DNA of 50,130 bases. Origin: a virus. Numbering within the stretch: position 1 is the stretch's first letter; each line of letters starts with the position of its first letter. Under the pieces are notes generated by a model. The model was not told the origin of the DNA. It saw nothing but the letters and a program-made list of their open reading frames with translations, and did no database searches. The stretch is taken from IMG/VR virus record IMGVR_UViG_3300045966_000151, positions 1-50,130 of that record; one strand, 5' to 3'. The position numbers and the translations under genes are program-made. This document shows, one piece after another, positions 1 to 5,981 of this stretch.

Positions 1-1
1 T

Positions 2-127
2 CTTGCGCTTACGACCGCGGCCGCAGCCGGCGTCACCACGGACAGCGTGGCCGCCAGCGCGATCGTCACGACCGCTGCGAGCTCGAGCGGCGCCGCGACC
101 AATGACGCGAGCAGCGCGACGGTGCTT
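2..127. repeat. Terminal direct repeat, copy 1
   Basis: These 126 bases are identical to positions 50005-50130; base 1 (T) differs from its counterpart at 50004 (C). The repeat lies inside an alanine-rich coding frame that stays in phase across the join. A repeat close to an assembler k-mer length is the usual signature of a circular or terminally redundant genome, so this is best read as a closure overlap rather than a biological terminal repeat. Confidence 0.9.
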
Positions 128-907
128 GTCGCTGACGCCTCGGCGTCAGGATCGGCTGGCGGCGGCGGCGGCGGCGGGGCCACGGCTGGCTGCGAAGGCA
201 GCGCCGCTGGGTCTGGGGCCGGGGCAGGCGTCGGCGCAGCGCTGGCCGGCACCGTCGGCGCCTCGAGTGCGTCGGCGGCATCGGATGGCGTCAGCGGCGC
301 GACCGCGGCCGCGGATGGCGCATCGTCCGGGGCTGCCGTCGGTTCTGGCGTGTCCGTCACCGTCATCACCACCGCCGGCAGTTCATCGGGGGCTGCGAGC
401 CCGCAGGGCGTCAGTGGCACCACCGCCGGAGTGGTGGGGGTCAGCGCTGGCGTCGCCGAGGCCCTTGGTGCTGGCGACGATGGAAACGCGGTCGGATCCG
501 ATGCCGAGTCGAGCGGAACGGCGAGCGTCTCCGGCGTCGGATCGGCGACCGCTCAGACGGCAGGAGCTACGACTGGCGCCGCGACGGGGGCAGGCGTCGG
601 CGCGACCATCGCGACGGCGACGGCGACGGGGTCTGGGAGCGCGCCAGTCTCCGCGACTGGCGCTTCCACGGCCACCGCTCAGGTCTCTTCGGATGGCGCG
701 GCCACGGCGAGCGCGACCTCCGGCGTGACGGCGGCCGTCGTGGCGACCGCTGCGGGCCAGGCCTCGGCGACCGCCGAGCCCTTCTCGTTGATCCTCACGC
801 CGGTACCCGAGCACGAGCAGGTGAGTGGCGGAGCACCGTGGCGGGCCCTCGAGGGGACGCCGTCATGGCAGGCCATCGACGGTCCGTCGTGGCAGGAGGT
901 CTCATGA
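2..907 (+). CDS. Alanine/serine/threonine-rich virion protein, C-terminal part (5' end at the other end of the contig)
   Basis: The frame is open from base 2 and is the continuation of the gene starting at GTG 49813; joined through the terminal repeat the product is about 365 residues. It is almost entirely Ala, Ser, Thr, Gly and Val in loose repeats such as GVSGATAAADGAS, with no predicted catalytic motif. Only the last 50 residues, around WRALEGTPSWQAIDG, are of normal composition. It follows a run of tail genes and precedes a probable tail-associated protein, so a fibrous or surface virion protein is the likeliest role; that is inference. The stop overlaps the next start (ATGA at 904-907). 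Confidence 0.8.
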   Translation, partial: LALTTAAAAGVTTDSVAASAIVTTAASSSGAATNDASSATVLVADASASGSAGGGGGGGATAGCEGSAAGSGAGAGVGAALAGTVGASSASAASDGVSGATAAADGASSGAAVGSGVSVTVITTAGSSSGAASPQGVSGTTAGVVGVSAGVAEALGAGDDGNAVGSDAESSGTASVSGVGSATAQTAGATTGAATGAGVGATIATATATGSGSAPVSATGASTATAQVSSDGAATASATSGVTAAVVATAAGQASATAEPFSLILTPVPEHEQVSGGAPWRALEGTPSWQAIDGPSWQEVS

Positions 908-1203
908 GCGTCATTCCTCAGCGCCAGGTGCCTTACCGCTACAAGCAGCCGGACGAGGTCCGCAAGGCAACCTTCAACTTCGGGGCGAAGGCGGGGGCCG
1001 GCGTCGAGTTGTCCGGGGCGCCGACGCTCGTCGTGCCGGCGGGCATCAGCGCCTCCCCGCCCACCGTCGATGGCATGCGCGTCACCGTGCTCGTCAGCGG
1101 CGGCACGCTGGGGCAGATCTACCGGATCTCGTGCCGCCACGCCGTGACGAGCGGCGAGGTCTTGGAGCTCGATGTCGACATCGGGGTCGAGGACGCGAAT
1201 TGA
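904..1203 (+). CDS. Probable tail-fibre-associated structural protein
   Basis: 99 residues starting at ATG 904, coupled to the preceding stop. Compact, mostly beta by composition, with the C-terminal pattern YRISCRHAVTSGEVLELDVDI. That layout (a G.Y.I.C.A.T..G segment followed by an acidic alternating strand) is familiar from small Ig-like proteins encoded beside siphophage tail-fibre genes. The longer frame from 838 is unlikely because it would overlap the alanine-rich gene heavily. The assignment rests on pattern memory and context, not on an alignment. Confidence 0.7.
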   Translation: MSVIPQRQVPYRYKQPDEVRKATFNFGAKAGAGVELSGAPTLVVPAGISASPPTVDGMRVTVLVSGGTLGQIYRISCRHAVTSGEVLELDVDIGVEDAN

Positions 1204-1218
1204 GCCCGGAGTCGTGCG

Positions 1219-1554
1219 GTGCCCGATGAGCCGCAGCGCGGCCGCGCCGTCAAGGGGCTCATGGCCGGGCTCGTGCTCGTCGGCAGCATCCTCGGCGGCA
1301 GCGGTAGCGGCCTGGTCGTCTACGACGTCAAGCACTCGTGGCTTCGCGCCGACGTCGACCGCCTCGAGCGCGAGCACCACCGCGACCTCGAGCAGGTCAA
1401 GGGCGAGCTGCGCGCCCTGCGGGACGCCTTCGAGGCCGCACGCGTGAACGACGCCAGGGCGGCCGGCGAGGCGAGCGAGCGGATCCGTCGCGCGCTGGCC
1501 GACTTCGAGCGGATCGAGTCACGGCTCGAGCGCTATCTCCCGAGGCGCCCGTGA
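1219..1554 (+). CDS. Single-pass membrane protein with coiled coil, lysis-cassette candidate
   Basis: 111 residues from GTG 1219, with GGAG 8 bases upstream. One glycine-rich hydrophobic segment at about residues 14-38 (GLMAGLVLVGSILGG onward) is followed by a charged helical region rich in Arg and Glu that should form a coiled coil. The topology resembles small phage membrane proteins of lysis cassettes (XhlA-like or inner spanin-like), but no family signature is visible. It ends in a TGATG overlap with the next gene. Confidence 0.75.
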   Translation: MPDEPQRGRAVKGLMAGLVLVGSILGGSGSGLVVYDVKHSWLRADVDRLEREHHRDLEQVKGELRALRDAFEAARVNDARAAGEASERIRRALADFERIESRLERYLPRRP

Positions 1555-1946
1555 TGGCGCCGGGCGTGTCGCAACTCGGCGGCGCCGTCGCCGTCGTCAT
1601 GGCGATCCTGGTGGGCGGGAACGCGCTGCTGGCTCAGCATCGCCACGGGGCGTCGCATCGGGCGCAAGCCGAGGCCGTACCGGAGGCCACGCAGGACACC
1701 TATGGCGAGGTGCGCGACGCGGCCGGGGAACTCGCCGACCGGGCGTCGCGCCTCCGCCAGAAGATCGAGGCCATCGAGGGGACGACGCCGCCTACCACAC
1801 CGCCGGTTCGCCCGGAGCCCGAGGTAGCCCGCGACCGATTCATCGCCGCCCCGGCCCCCGCCTCGTGCCCGACGCGCGCCACGCCGGGGTACGTGCGCGG
1901 CGGGTATCGGCCGCCAGAGTGTGCCGCCAAGAGGCAGGCGCCGTGA
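1554..1946 (+). CDS. Membrane-anchored protein, possible inner spanin
   Basis: 130 residues from ATG 1554, which overlaps the preceding TGA. A hydrophobic N-terminal stretch at about residues 8-26 (GGAVAVVMAILVGGNALL) is followed by an alpha-helical region and then a proline-rich tail with two cysteines near the end. One N-terminal anchor, a periplasmic helix and a proline-rich end is the usual inner-spanin plan, so it may be the Rz-like partner of the lipobox protein at 2833-3429. This is inference from topology alone. Confidence 0.7.
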   Translation: MAPGVSQLGGAVAVVMAILVGGNALLAQHRHGASHRAQAEAVPEATQDTYGEVRDAAGELADRASRLRQKIEAIEGTTPPTTPPVRPEPEVARDRFIAAPAPASCPTRATPGYVRGGYRPPECAAKRQAP

Positions 1947-2074
1947 TCGCGGCGGTCGCCCTCGCTGTGGCCTCCGGTCTCGTCATCCACGCCATCCTCG
2001 TGAACGACCCCTTCGCGCCGGCCGCGCTCTTCGTCGGCGCTGTGCTGGGCTGGAAGGGGCGGGAGTCGATCTGA
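1943..2074 (+). CDS. Small hydrophobic protein, holin-like
   Basis: 43 residues from GTG 1943, overlapping the previous stop by 4 bases and ending in a TGATG overlap. Almost the whole chain is hydrophobic: one segment at residues 2-18 and another at about 25-37, joined by a short loop with NDP, and a charged end WKGRESI. Two short membrane segments in a lysis-like cluster suggest a small holin or antiholin. Confidence 0.65.
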   Translation: MIAAVALAVASGLVIHAILVNDPFAPAALFVGAVLGWKGRESI

Positions 2075-2490
2075 TGGCCGCTGTTCCGATCGCCACCATC
2101 CTCGACCTCGCCCGCCAGGGACTCAGCCAGGGCGAGATCGCCTCACGCGTCGGGCGCTCGCGCCAGGGCGTGAACTACCGAATTCGGGCCGCCAACGGCC
2201 GCGTGCCGCCACGGAGCGCCGCGCAGGCCGCCACGGGATACCCCAGGACGCCAGAGCGCCCGCCGGAGGCCTGTACCCCCTGCGGGAGGCCCGTGGGGGG
2301 CTCCTACGGCAAGGGCGGGCCTGTGTCGCTGCTGGAAGAGCCGGACTGCTGCCGGTGGTGCGCGCGGCCCCTGACGGACGAGGCGAAGGCGCGGGCGCCC
2401 CTGGCCGGCTACATCGAGCTGGCCCGCACAACGGCTCGCTCACCGGCCTCCGTCCGGGCGCACCGGCGGGCCGAGACGGACGTCTCGTGA
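2074..2490 (+). CDS. Helix-turn-helix protein with C-terminal cysteine pairs
   Basis: 138 residues from ATG 2074. Residues 6-35 (LDLARQGLSQGEIASRVGRS) form a clear resolvase/sigma-4-like helix-turn-helix. A cysteine cluster follows, CTPCGRP and CCRWCARPL, likely to bind one zinc ion. Probably a small DNA-binding regulator. Its position inside the late end of the genome raises the possibility of a late-gene regulator, but nothing shows its target. Confidence 0.75.
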   Translation: MAAVPIATILDLARQGLSQGEIASRVGRSRQGVNYRIRAANGRVPPRSAAQAATGYPRTPERPPEACTPCGRPVGGSYGKGGPVSLLEEPDCCRWCARPLTDEAKARAPLAGYIELARTTARSPASVRAHRRAETDVS

Positions 2491-2708
2491 GCCTCTGCGC
2501 CTCGTGCGGCACGGAGACGGGCGACGCGGGGATCTGCGCGTACCACCACGCCGTCTACAACGACACCGAGTGGGCGCGCTTCAACGCCATCTGGTGCGCC
2601 TTCATCCATCGCGGCCAGGCGCTGCCGAGGCTCCCGAAGGAGGAGCGGGACCCGCTGTTGGCGGAGGCCGTGGCGACGGCGCCCGCCGAAGGCTACTTCG
2701 ACGAATGA
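2487..2708 (+). CDS. Small zinc-ribbon protein
   Basis: 73 residues from GTG 2487 (GTGA overlap). The N-terminus carries CASCGTETGDAGICAYH, a C-x2-C ... C-x2-H arrangement typical of a small zinc knuckle, followed by an aromatic helix (WARFNAIWCAFIHRG) and an acidic tail. Function unknown. It belongs to a tightly overlapped series of short genes. Confidence 0.7.
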   Translation: MSLCASCGTETGDAGICAYHHAVYNDTEWARFNAIWCAFIHRGQALPRLPKEERDPLLAEAVATAPAEGYFDE

Positions 2709-2836
2709 GCCCTCAGGCCCACCTCGGATGTCACCCGATGATTCCGTGCCGTCGGTGTCGCGCCAAGGGCGACCGCAACGGAACCGGAGCCTGCCAACGC
2801 GGCTGCTGGACCAAGAAGAAAGGAGCCCCCTCATGA
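2705..2836 (+). CDS. Small cysteine-rich protein
   Basis: 43 residues from ATG 2705 (ATGA overlap). Contains C9, CRRC, CQRGC and a basic end (CWTKKKGAPS). Too short for a family call; zinc binding is plausible. The 3' end overlaps the strong ribosome binding site and start of the next gene, so it may serve in translational coupling as much as encode a functional peptide. Confidence 0.5.
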   Translation: MSPQAHLGCHPMIPCRRCRAKGDRNGTGACQRGCWTKKKGAPS

Positions 2837-3429
2837 ATCGAGACCAACTCCTCACGGCCCTGACGCCCCTCATCGTCACCGTCCTGATTCCGCTGGTGAT
2901 GAGCCAGGCGAAGAAGCTCATTCCCGAATCGTGGAAGCCCCTGATCCCGACGCTGGCCGTGGCCCTCGGCCCGCTGGCCGACCTGGCGATCTCGTGGCTG
3001 ACCGGCAAGGCGGCGGACCCGGCGCTCGGTCTGCTCTACGGCGGCGCGGCCGTGGCGCTCCGGGAGATCGTGGACCAGGTCAAGAAGGCCGTCAACGCGC
3101 CGCTGGTCAAGCTCGCGGTGCTCGTGACCGTGGGGCTGCTGGCCCTCGGCGCCTGCACGCTCTCCACCCCGATCGAGGGCAAGTCCTCGGCCGAGCGGAT
3201 CTCGGACGCCTTGCGCTGCTACGACGGCATGAAGTCCAACACCCTCATGGTGGCCAAGATGCGCGTGGAACTCGGCCCGGAGCCGACCACGAGCCAGAAG
3301 ATCGCGTTCGTGGAGCAGCTGAGCGCGGCGGAGATCCCGCGGTCCTCAGCGGATGCTTGTGCCGCAGCCATCGCCAACGCCCTCGCCGCACGGGCCGTGC
3401 GGGAGAAGGCGCAGCCGGTCAAGCCCTAG
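2833..3429 (+). CDS. Polytopic membrane protein with internal lipobox, holin/spanin candidate
   Basis: 198 residues from ATG 2833, preceded by AAAGGAG. Hydrophobic segments near residues 8-22 and 36-57 look like a holin. A third segment (LAVLVTVGLLALGAC, about residues 93-107) ends in a lipobox-like LALGAC, followed by a helical hydrophilic domain of about 90 residues with two more cysteines. A GTG inside that third segment (GTG CTC GTG ACC GTG) could start a separate outer-spanin-like lipoprotein. Either one fused protein or a gene within a gene is possible. The last gene of the rightward cluster. Confidence 0.75.
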   Translation: MNRDQLLTALTPLIVTVLIPLVMSQAKKLIPESWKPLIPTLAVALGPLADLAISWLTGKAADPALGLLYGGAAVALREIVDQVKKAVNAPLVKLAVLVTVGLLALGACTLSTPIEGKSSAERISDALRCYDGMKSNTLMVAKMRVELGPEPTTSQKIAFVEQLSAAEIPRSSADACAAAIANALAARAVREKAQPVKP

Positions 3430-3533
3430 CGGATCATCCTGAACCAGAGCCGGGTTCGGTGGCAGCCACGCTCCCGCCGCACCCGGCCTCGCCCCGCCGG
3501 CCCGGTTCAGCCACCTGGCCCCAGCGCGGAAGC

Positions 3534-3752
3534 TCAGCCATCAACGCACCACCACGTCACCGACCGCGGCACCGACGGCAGGCAAAGCCCACGCAACGTA
3601 CGACCATGCCGTACTGAACTCGTGACATCGACCGAGATCTCGTACTGAAACTCGACGCCGTCCGGTGCGTCGACGACTCGGACGATCCGGCACGAGTGGC
3701 CGCCGAGGAGAAATCGGCGCCCGACGCGGATCGCTGACTCTCGATCAGGCAT
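3534..3752 (-). CDS. Small protein of unknown function, distal lysogeny operon
   Basis: 72 residues from ATG at 3752-3750, overlapping the end of the upstream gene (3745) by 8 bases. The central part, GRRFLLGGHSCRIVRVVDAP, looks like a small beta-barrel strand pattern; the last 25 residues are less protein-like. No family recognised. It would be the last gene of the leftward immunity operon. Confidence 0.55.
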   Translation of the reverse strand: MPDRESAIRVGRRFLLGGHSCRIVRVVDAPDGVEFQYEISVDVTSSVRHGRTLRGLCLPSVPRSVTWWCVDG

Positions 3753-4005
3753 CTTTGCTCTCCCACCCGCCGCGATCCATTTCGACGGCGATGCGCTCGG
3801 CCTGAGCCGCGAGTCCCACGAACGACAGCCGAATCGCGTTGACGCTCTCGGCGAAGCGACGAAGGAGAATCCCGCTGTAGTAGGGGCGCCACCGTCTCGG
3901 CCCGTGGTCGGCCATCAACACGACAAACATCACGCGCGGGTTCGTGACGGAGTAGATCGTGTATCGAGCCCAGCGGGGGAGACTGAGAACCCAGTGGCCG
4001 TTCAC
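3745..4005 (-). CDS. Small protein of unknown function
   Basis: 86 residues from GTG at 4005. Aromatic and arginine-rich, with a short hydrophobic stretch (NPRVMFVVLMADHG). No helix-turn-helix, zinc or catalytic motif is visible. It sits 14 bases after the secreted protein gene and overlaps the next gene, so it is part of the same leftward transcript. A superinfection-exclusion or host-range role would fit the position but is not shown. Confidence 0.6.
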   Translation of the reverse strand: MNGHWVLSLPRWARYTIYSVTNPRVMFVVLMADHGPRRWRPYYSGILLRRFAESVNAIRLSFVGLAAQAERIAVEMDRGGWESKDA

Positions 4006-4019
4006 GTCGCCATCTTACC

Positions 4020-4484
4020 CTACCGCCCGAACCTCCGATCAATCGCCGCACTTACGGCCGCCTCAAGCGCCGCGGTGTCTGCGCTTGGGGCGTCGGCGGT
4101 GGCAGCGTCGAAGAAGTCGCCGTGCAGAATGAGGGCCGCGAAGTCCCCGGACAGCCCCGACTGCCTCAGGCAGAGGAAGAGGTAGAAGTCTGATGCCGGC
4201 ACCGTGACATGCCGCACGATCGCGCTGGAGCCAGAGATCAGGAGTCCGCTCGCGCCAGAGCGGCCGAGCCCGCAAAAGCCCACCGTCGAGGCAAACTCCA
4301 GTCCCACCCCCCACAGCGCGAGGGGCGTGCCGGCGTTGAGGTTGGTCCCGGCCGTCACGCTCTCGAAGGCTGTCATCTGTCCGACCCCGACGGCGATCAA
4401 GCCGGGAATCGGTTGGGCGTCGGACACGTGCGGGACGGACAGCAAAAACAGCAGACCAGCCAGTAGCAGTACGGACGTCTTCAT
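4020..4484 (-). CDS. Secreted protein expressed from the lysogeny operon
   Basis: 154 residues from ATG at 4484, with AAGGGGG just upstream. A textbook signal peptide (MKTSVLLLAGLLFLLSVP, cleavage probably after the Ala of SDA) leads a mature domain rich in Gly, Ser, Thr and Ala with two cysteines (FCGLG, FLCLRQ). The longer frame to 4880 is a shadow. A secreted or periplasmic protein made from the prophage could be a lysogenic-conversion or exclusion factor; that is inference from the operon. Confidence 0.75.
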   Translation of the reverse strand: MKTSVLLLAGLLFLLSVPHVSDAQPIPGLIAVGVGQMTAFESVTAGTNLNAGTPLALWGVGLEFASTVGFCGLGRSGASGLLISGSSAIVRHVTVPASDFYLFLCLRQSGLSGDFAALILHGDFFDAATADAPSADTAALEAAVSAAIDRRFGR

Positions 4485-4522
4485 GGGAACCCCCTTGTGT
4501 GTTCGATAGGGTTTGGAACGTC

Positions 4523-5158
4523 TCACGCCAGCAGCGCGCCGAACCACCACGGCGCGGCGTCTGGGATGAGCAGCACGGCGAGCGCATCCCGCCACTTCGT
4601 CCGCCTGGTCCCCGGCAGGAAGAGCTGCTCCGCCGGCTCCTCCTCGCCCCACGGAAACTCCGCCTGCCCTGGCCGGATCAGCTTCGTCTTCCTCCGCCGC
4701 CACCGAACACGACCGCCCTCGAGCACCTCGACGACGGGGTACTCCACCAGGAACTCCATCTCGATCTGCTGGGCATCGAGCCCGGCCCGGACGAGCCGCG
4801 GGTAGGGCGGGCCCTGCGGATGAGGCGCGAGCGCGAGGTAGCCGATCATCGACGCCTCGAGCTCGATCGCGCCGAGCCACCCGGGCGAGCCGAGGTAGAA
4901 GTCCAGGTGGCCCGGATGGCCGAACCAGTGCGCGAGCGCGTGGAAGGCGGAGAACGTCCGGTACTTCTCGCTCAGGCCGGCGTTGAGGGTGATCTTCGCG
5001 GGCGGCTTCCGGACGAGCTGCTCGTCGGCCTCCTGGTGCTTCAGTTCAACCGCGAGCCGTTCGGCGGCGGCAGCAGAGAGGAAGTCCTCGAACGTCATCA
5101 CGCGGCGCGCGAAGTCGCGGACGCGCGTTTGCACGAGCTGGATCAGTTGGTCGCTCAC
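4523..5158 (-). CDS. ImmA/IrrE-like (COG2856) protein with altered active site
   Basis: 211 residues from GTG at 5158. Residues 66-113 match the layout of M78-type metallopeptidases: a helix with FHALAHWFGH (H73, H77), then GWLGAIELEASMIGYL with E99/E101 as a third zinc ligand and a following ALAP segment. In the family the motif is HExxH and the Glu is catalytic; here it is Ala74, so proteolysis is doubtful while zinc binding may remain. Its neighbour is an XRE repressor, as in ImmR/ImmA pairs where the peptidase cuts the repressor during induction. It has its own promoter at 5236-5209. Confidence 0.75.
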   Translation of the reverse strand: MSDQLIQLVQTRVRDFARRVMTFEDFLSAAAAERLAVELKHQEADEQLVRKPPAKITLNAGLSEKYRTFSAFHALAHWFGHPGHLDFYLGSPGWLGAIELEASMIGYLALAPHPQGPPYPRLVRAGLDAQQIEMEFLVEYPVVEVLEGGRVRWRRRKTKLIRPGQAEFPWGEEEPAEQLFLPGTRRTKWRDALAVLLIPDAAPWWFGALLA

Positions 5159-5208
5159 CCGTTCGCGAGCCGCCTGTTGAGATCTGACGTGGAGCGGGCG
5201 ACGGCGAA

Positions 5209-5236
5209 TCTATAGCGGGTGACGGCGCCGTGTCAA
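5209..5236 (-). promoter_or_regulatory. Sigma-70-type promoter for the ImmA-like operon
   Basis: On the minus strand TTGACA (5236-5231) is followed after 16 bases by TATAGA (5214-5209). The predicted transcript would begin near 5202, about 44 bases before the GTG at 5158. The -35 box contains the stop codon of the repressor gene. An exact -35 hexamer and an A/T-rich -10 are rare in this G+C-rich genome. Confidence 0.6.
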
Positions 5237-5724
5237 TGGGGACGCTTGCCCTTCGGGTCGCGCGCCTCGGCGATGAGCATGGCCTTGTACTCCGCGAGCC
5301 CGCGCTTCAGCTTCTGGGCGTAAGCCTCAAGCTCTCGCTCGGTTTCAGCGAGGCGCTCGCGGTAGCGCTCGCGCGCCCCCTGGCCTCCGGGCAGGTGGGT
5401 GAACGGGTCCAGCTCTAAGTCGGCGTGCATGAAGCCGAGGAGGTCGGCGACGTAGGGGAGGGAGTCGGTGCGATCTAACGCCTGGTCGCGAGTGTCCGAT
5501 GGCGCGCTATCGATTCCAAGCAGCTGCTCAACCGTCAATCCGAAGACTTCGGCCAAGCCGGCGAGGAGAGGTCCGCGAGGGTAGGACCGGCTGCGCTCCC
5601 ACTGGCTGACGGCGTTGAGAGAAACACCCAGCTTGGTTGCGACGACGCCTTGGTTCCATCCGCGACGTTCGCGAAGGCCCTTGATCTTCGGGCCGAATTC
5701 CGCGGTCAATTTAACGATTGACAT
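5233..5724 (-). CDS. XRE-family repressor (CI/ImmR-like)
   Basis: 163 residues from ATG at 5724. Residues 12-66 form an XRE helix-turn-helix (LRERRGWNQGVVATKLGVSL, then NAVSQWERSRSYPRGP); the remainder has an acidic segment and a long C-terminal helix (residues 112-150) suited to dimerisation. No RecA-type self-cleavage domain is seen, consistent with an ImmA-type rather than a LexA-type induction mechanism. Divergent from the Cro-like gene at 5755 and preceded by an inverted repeat at 5728-5775, its probable operator. Likely the lysogeny repressor. Confidence 0.85.
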   Translation of the reverse strand: MSIVKLTAEFGPKIKGLRERRGWNQGVVATKLGVSLNAVSQWERSRSYPRGPLLAGLAEVFGLTVEQLLGIDSAPSDTRDQALDRTDSLPYVADLLGFMHADLELDPFTHLPGGQGARERYRERLAETERELEAYAQKLKRGLAEYKAMLIAEARDPKGKRPH

Positions 5725-5746
5725 ATGTTCAAGTAACGTGTAGTCT
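5718..5746 (+). promoter_or_regulatory. Rightward early promoter candidate
   Basis: TTGACA at 5718-5723, 17-base spacer, TAGTCT at 5741-5746. The predicted start of transcription (about 5753) lies within 2 bases of the ATG at 5755, so the Cro-like message would be leaderless, and no Shine-Dalgarno sequence is present. The -10 is weak (3 of 6). The -35 overlaps the first codons of the repressor gene on the other strand. Confidence 0.5.
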
Positions 5747-5775
5747 CCTCGTCCATGGAAACACGTTTAGTTGAA
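5728..5775. promoter_or_regulatory. Inverted-repeat operator candidate in the lysis-lysogeny switch
   Basis: Left arm TTCAA-GT-AACGTGT (5728-5741) and right arm ACACGTT-TAG-TTGAA (5761-5775) are reverse complements at 12 positions, separated by 19 bases and centred near 5751. The left arm covers the spacer and -10 of the rightward promoter, the right arm covers the start and -10 of the leftward promoter. Two repressor dimers or a Cro/repressor pair could bind here. Confidence 0.55.
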
Positions 5776-5979
5776 TACGCCGCGACCACGTCAGGTGTCA
5801 AACGTGGCCTGAGGGCAGCAGGACTCTCGCAGCGCCGGGCCGCGCTCGCCACCAGCCAGAGCCCGGCCCTCGTCAGCATGGTCCTGGCGAAGAAGGCCAA
5901 GTCTCAGCCGTGCCTCGACAAGCTCGCCGCCCTCATCGCCAGGACGATGGCGGCGCGCGAGCAGCACAGCGCGGCCTAG
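5755..5979 (+). CDS. Cro-like small helix-turn-helix protein
   Basis: 74 residues from ATG 5755, divergent from the XRE repressor. Residues 15-62 (GVKRGLRAAGLSQRRAALAT, then SPALVSMVLAKKAKSQPCLD) follow the XRE five-helix pattern, with the recognition helix around SPALVSMVLAKK. Size, position and orientation are those of a Cro or antirepressor-type regulator. The start lies inside the operator repeat and appears leaderless. Confidence 0.75.
   Translation: METRLVEYAATTSGVKRGLRAAGLSQRRAALATSQSPALVSMVLAKKAKSQPCLDKLAALIARTMAAREQHSAA
5772..5801 (-). promoter_or_regulatory. Leftward repressor promoter candidate
   Basis: On the minus strand TTGACA (5801-5796), 18-base spacer, TATTCA (5777-5772). 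The transcript would start near 5765 and reach the repressor ATG (5724) after about 40 bases. It faces the rightward promoter, so the two transcripts would collide or overlap, as in P2/186-type switches. Confidence 0.5.
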
Positions 5980-5981
5980 CC

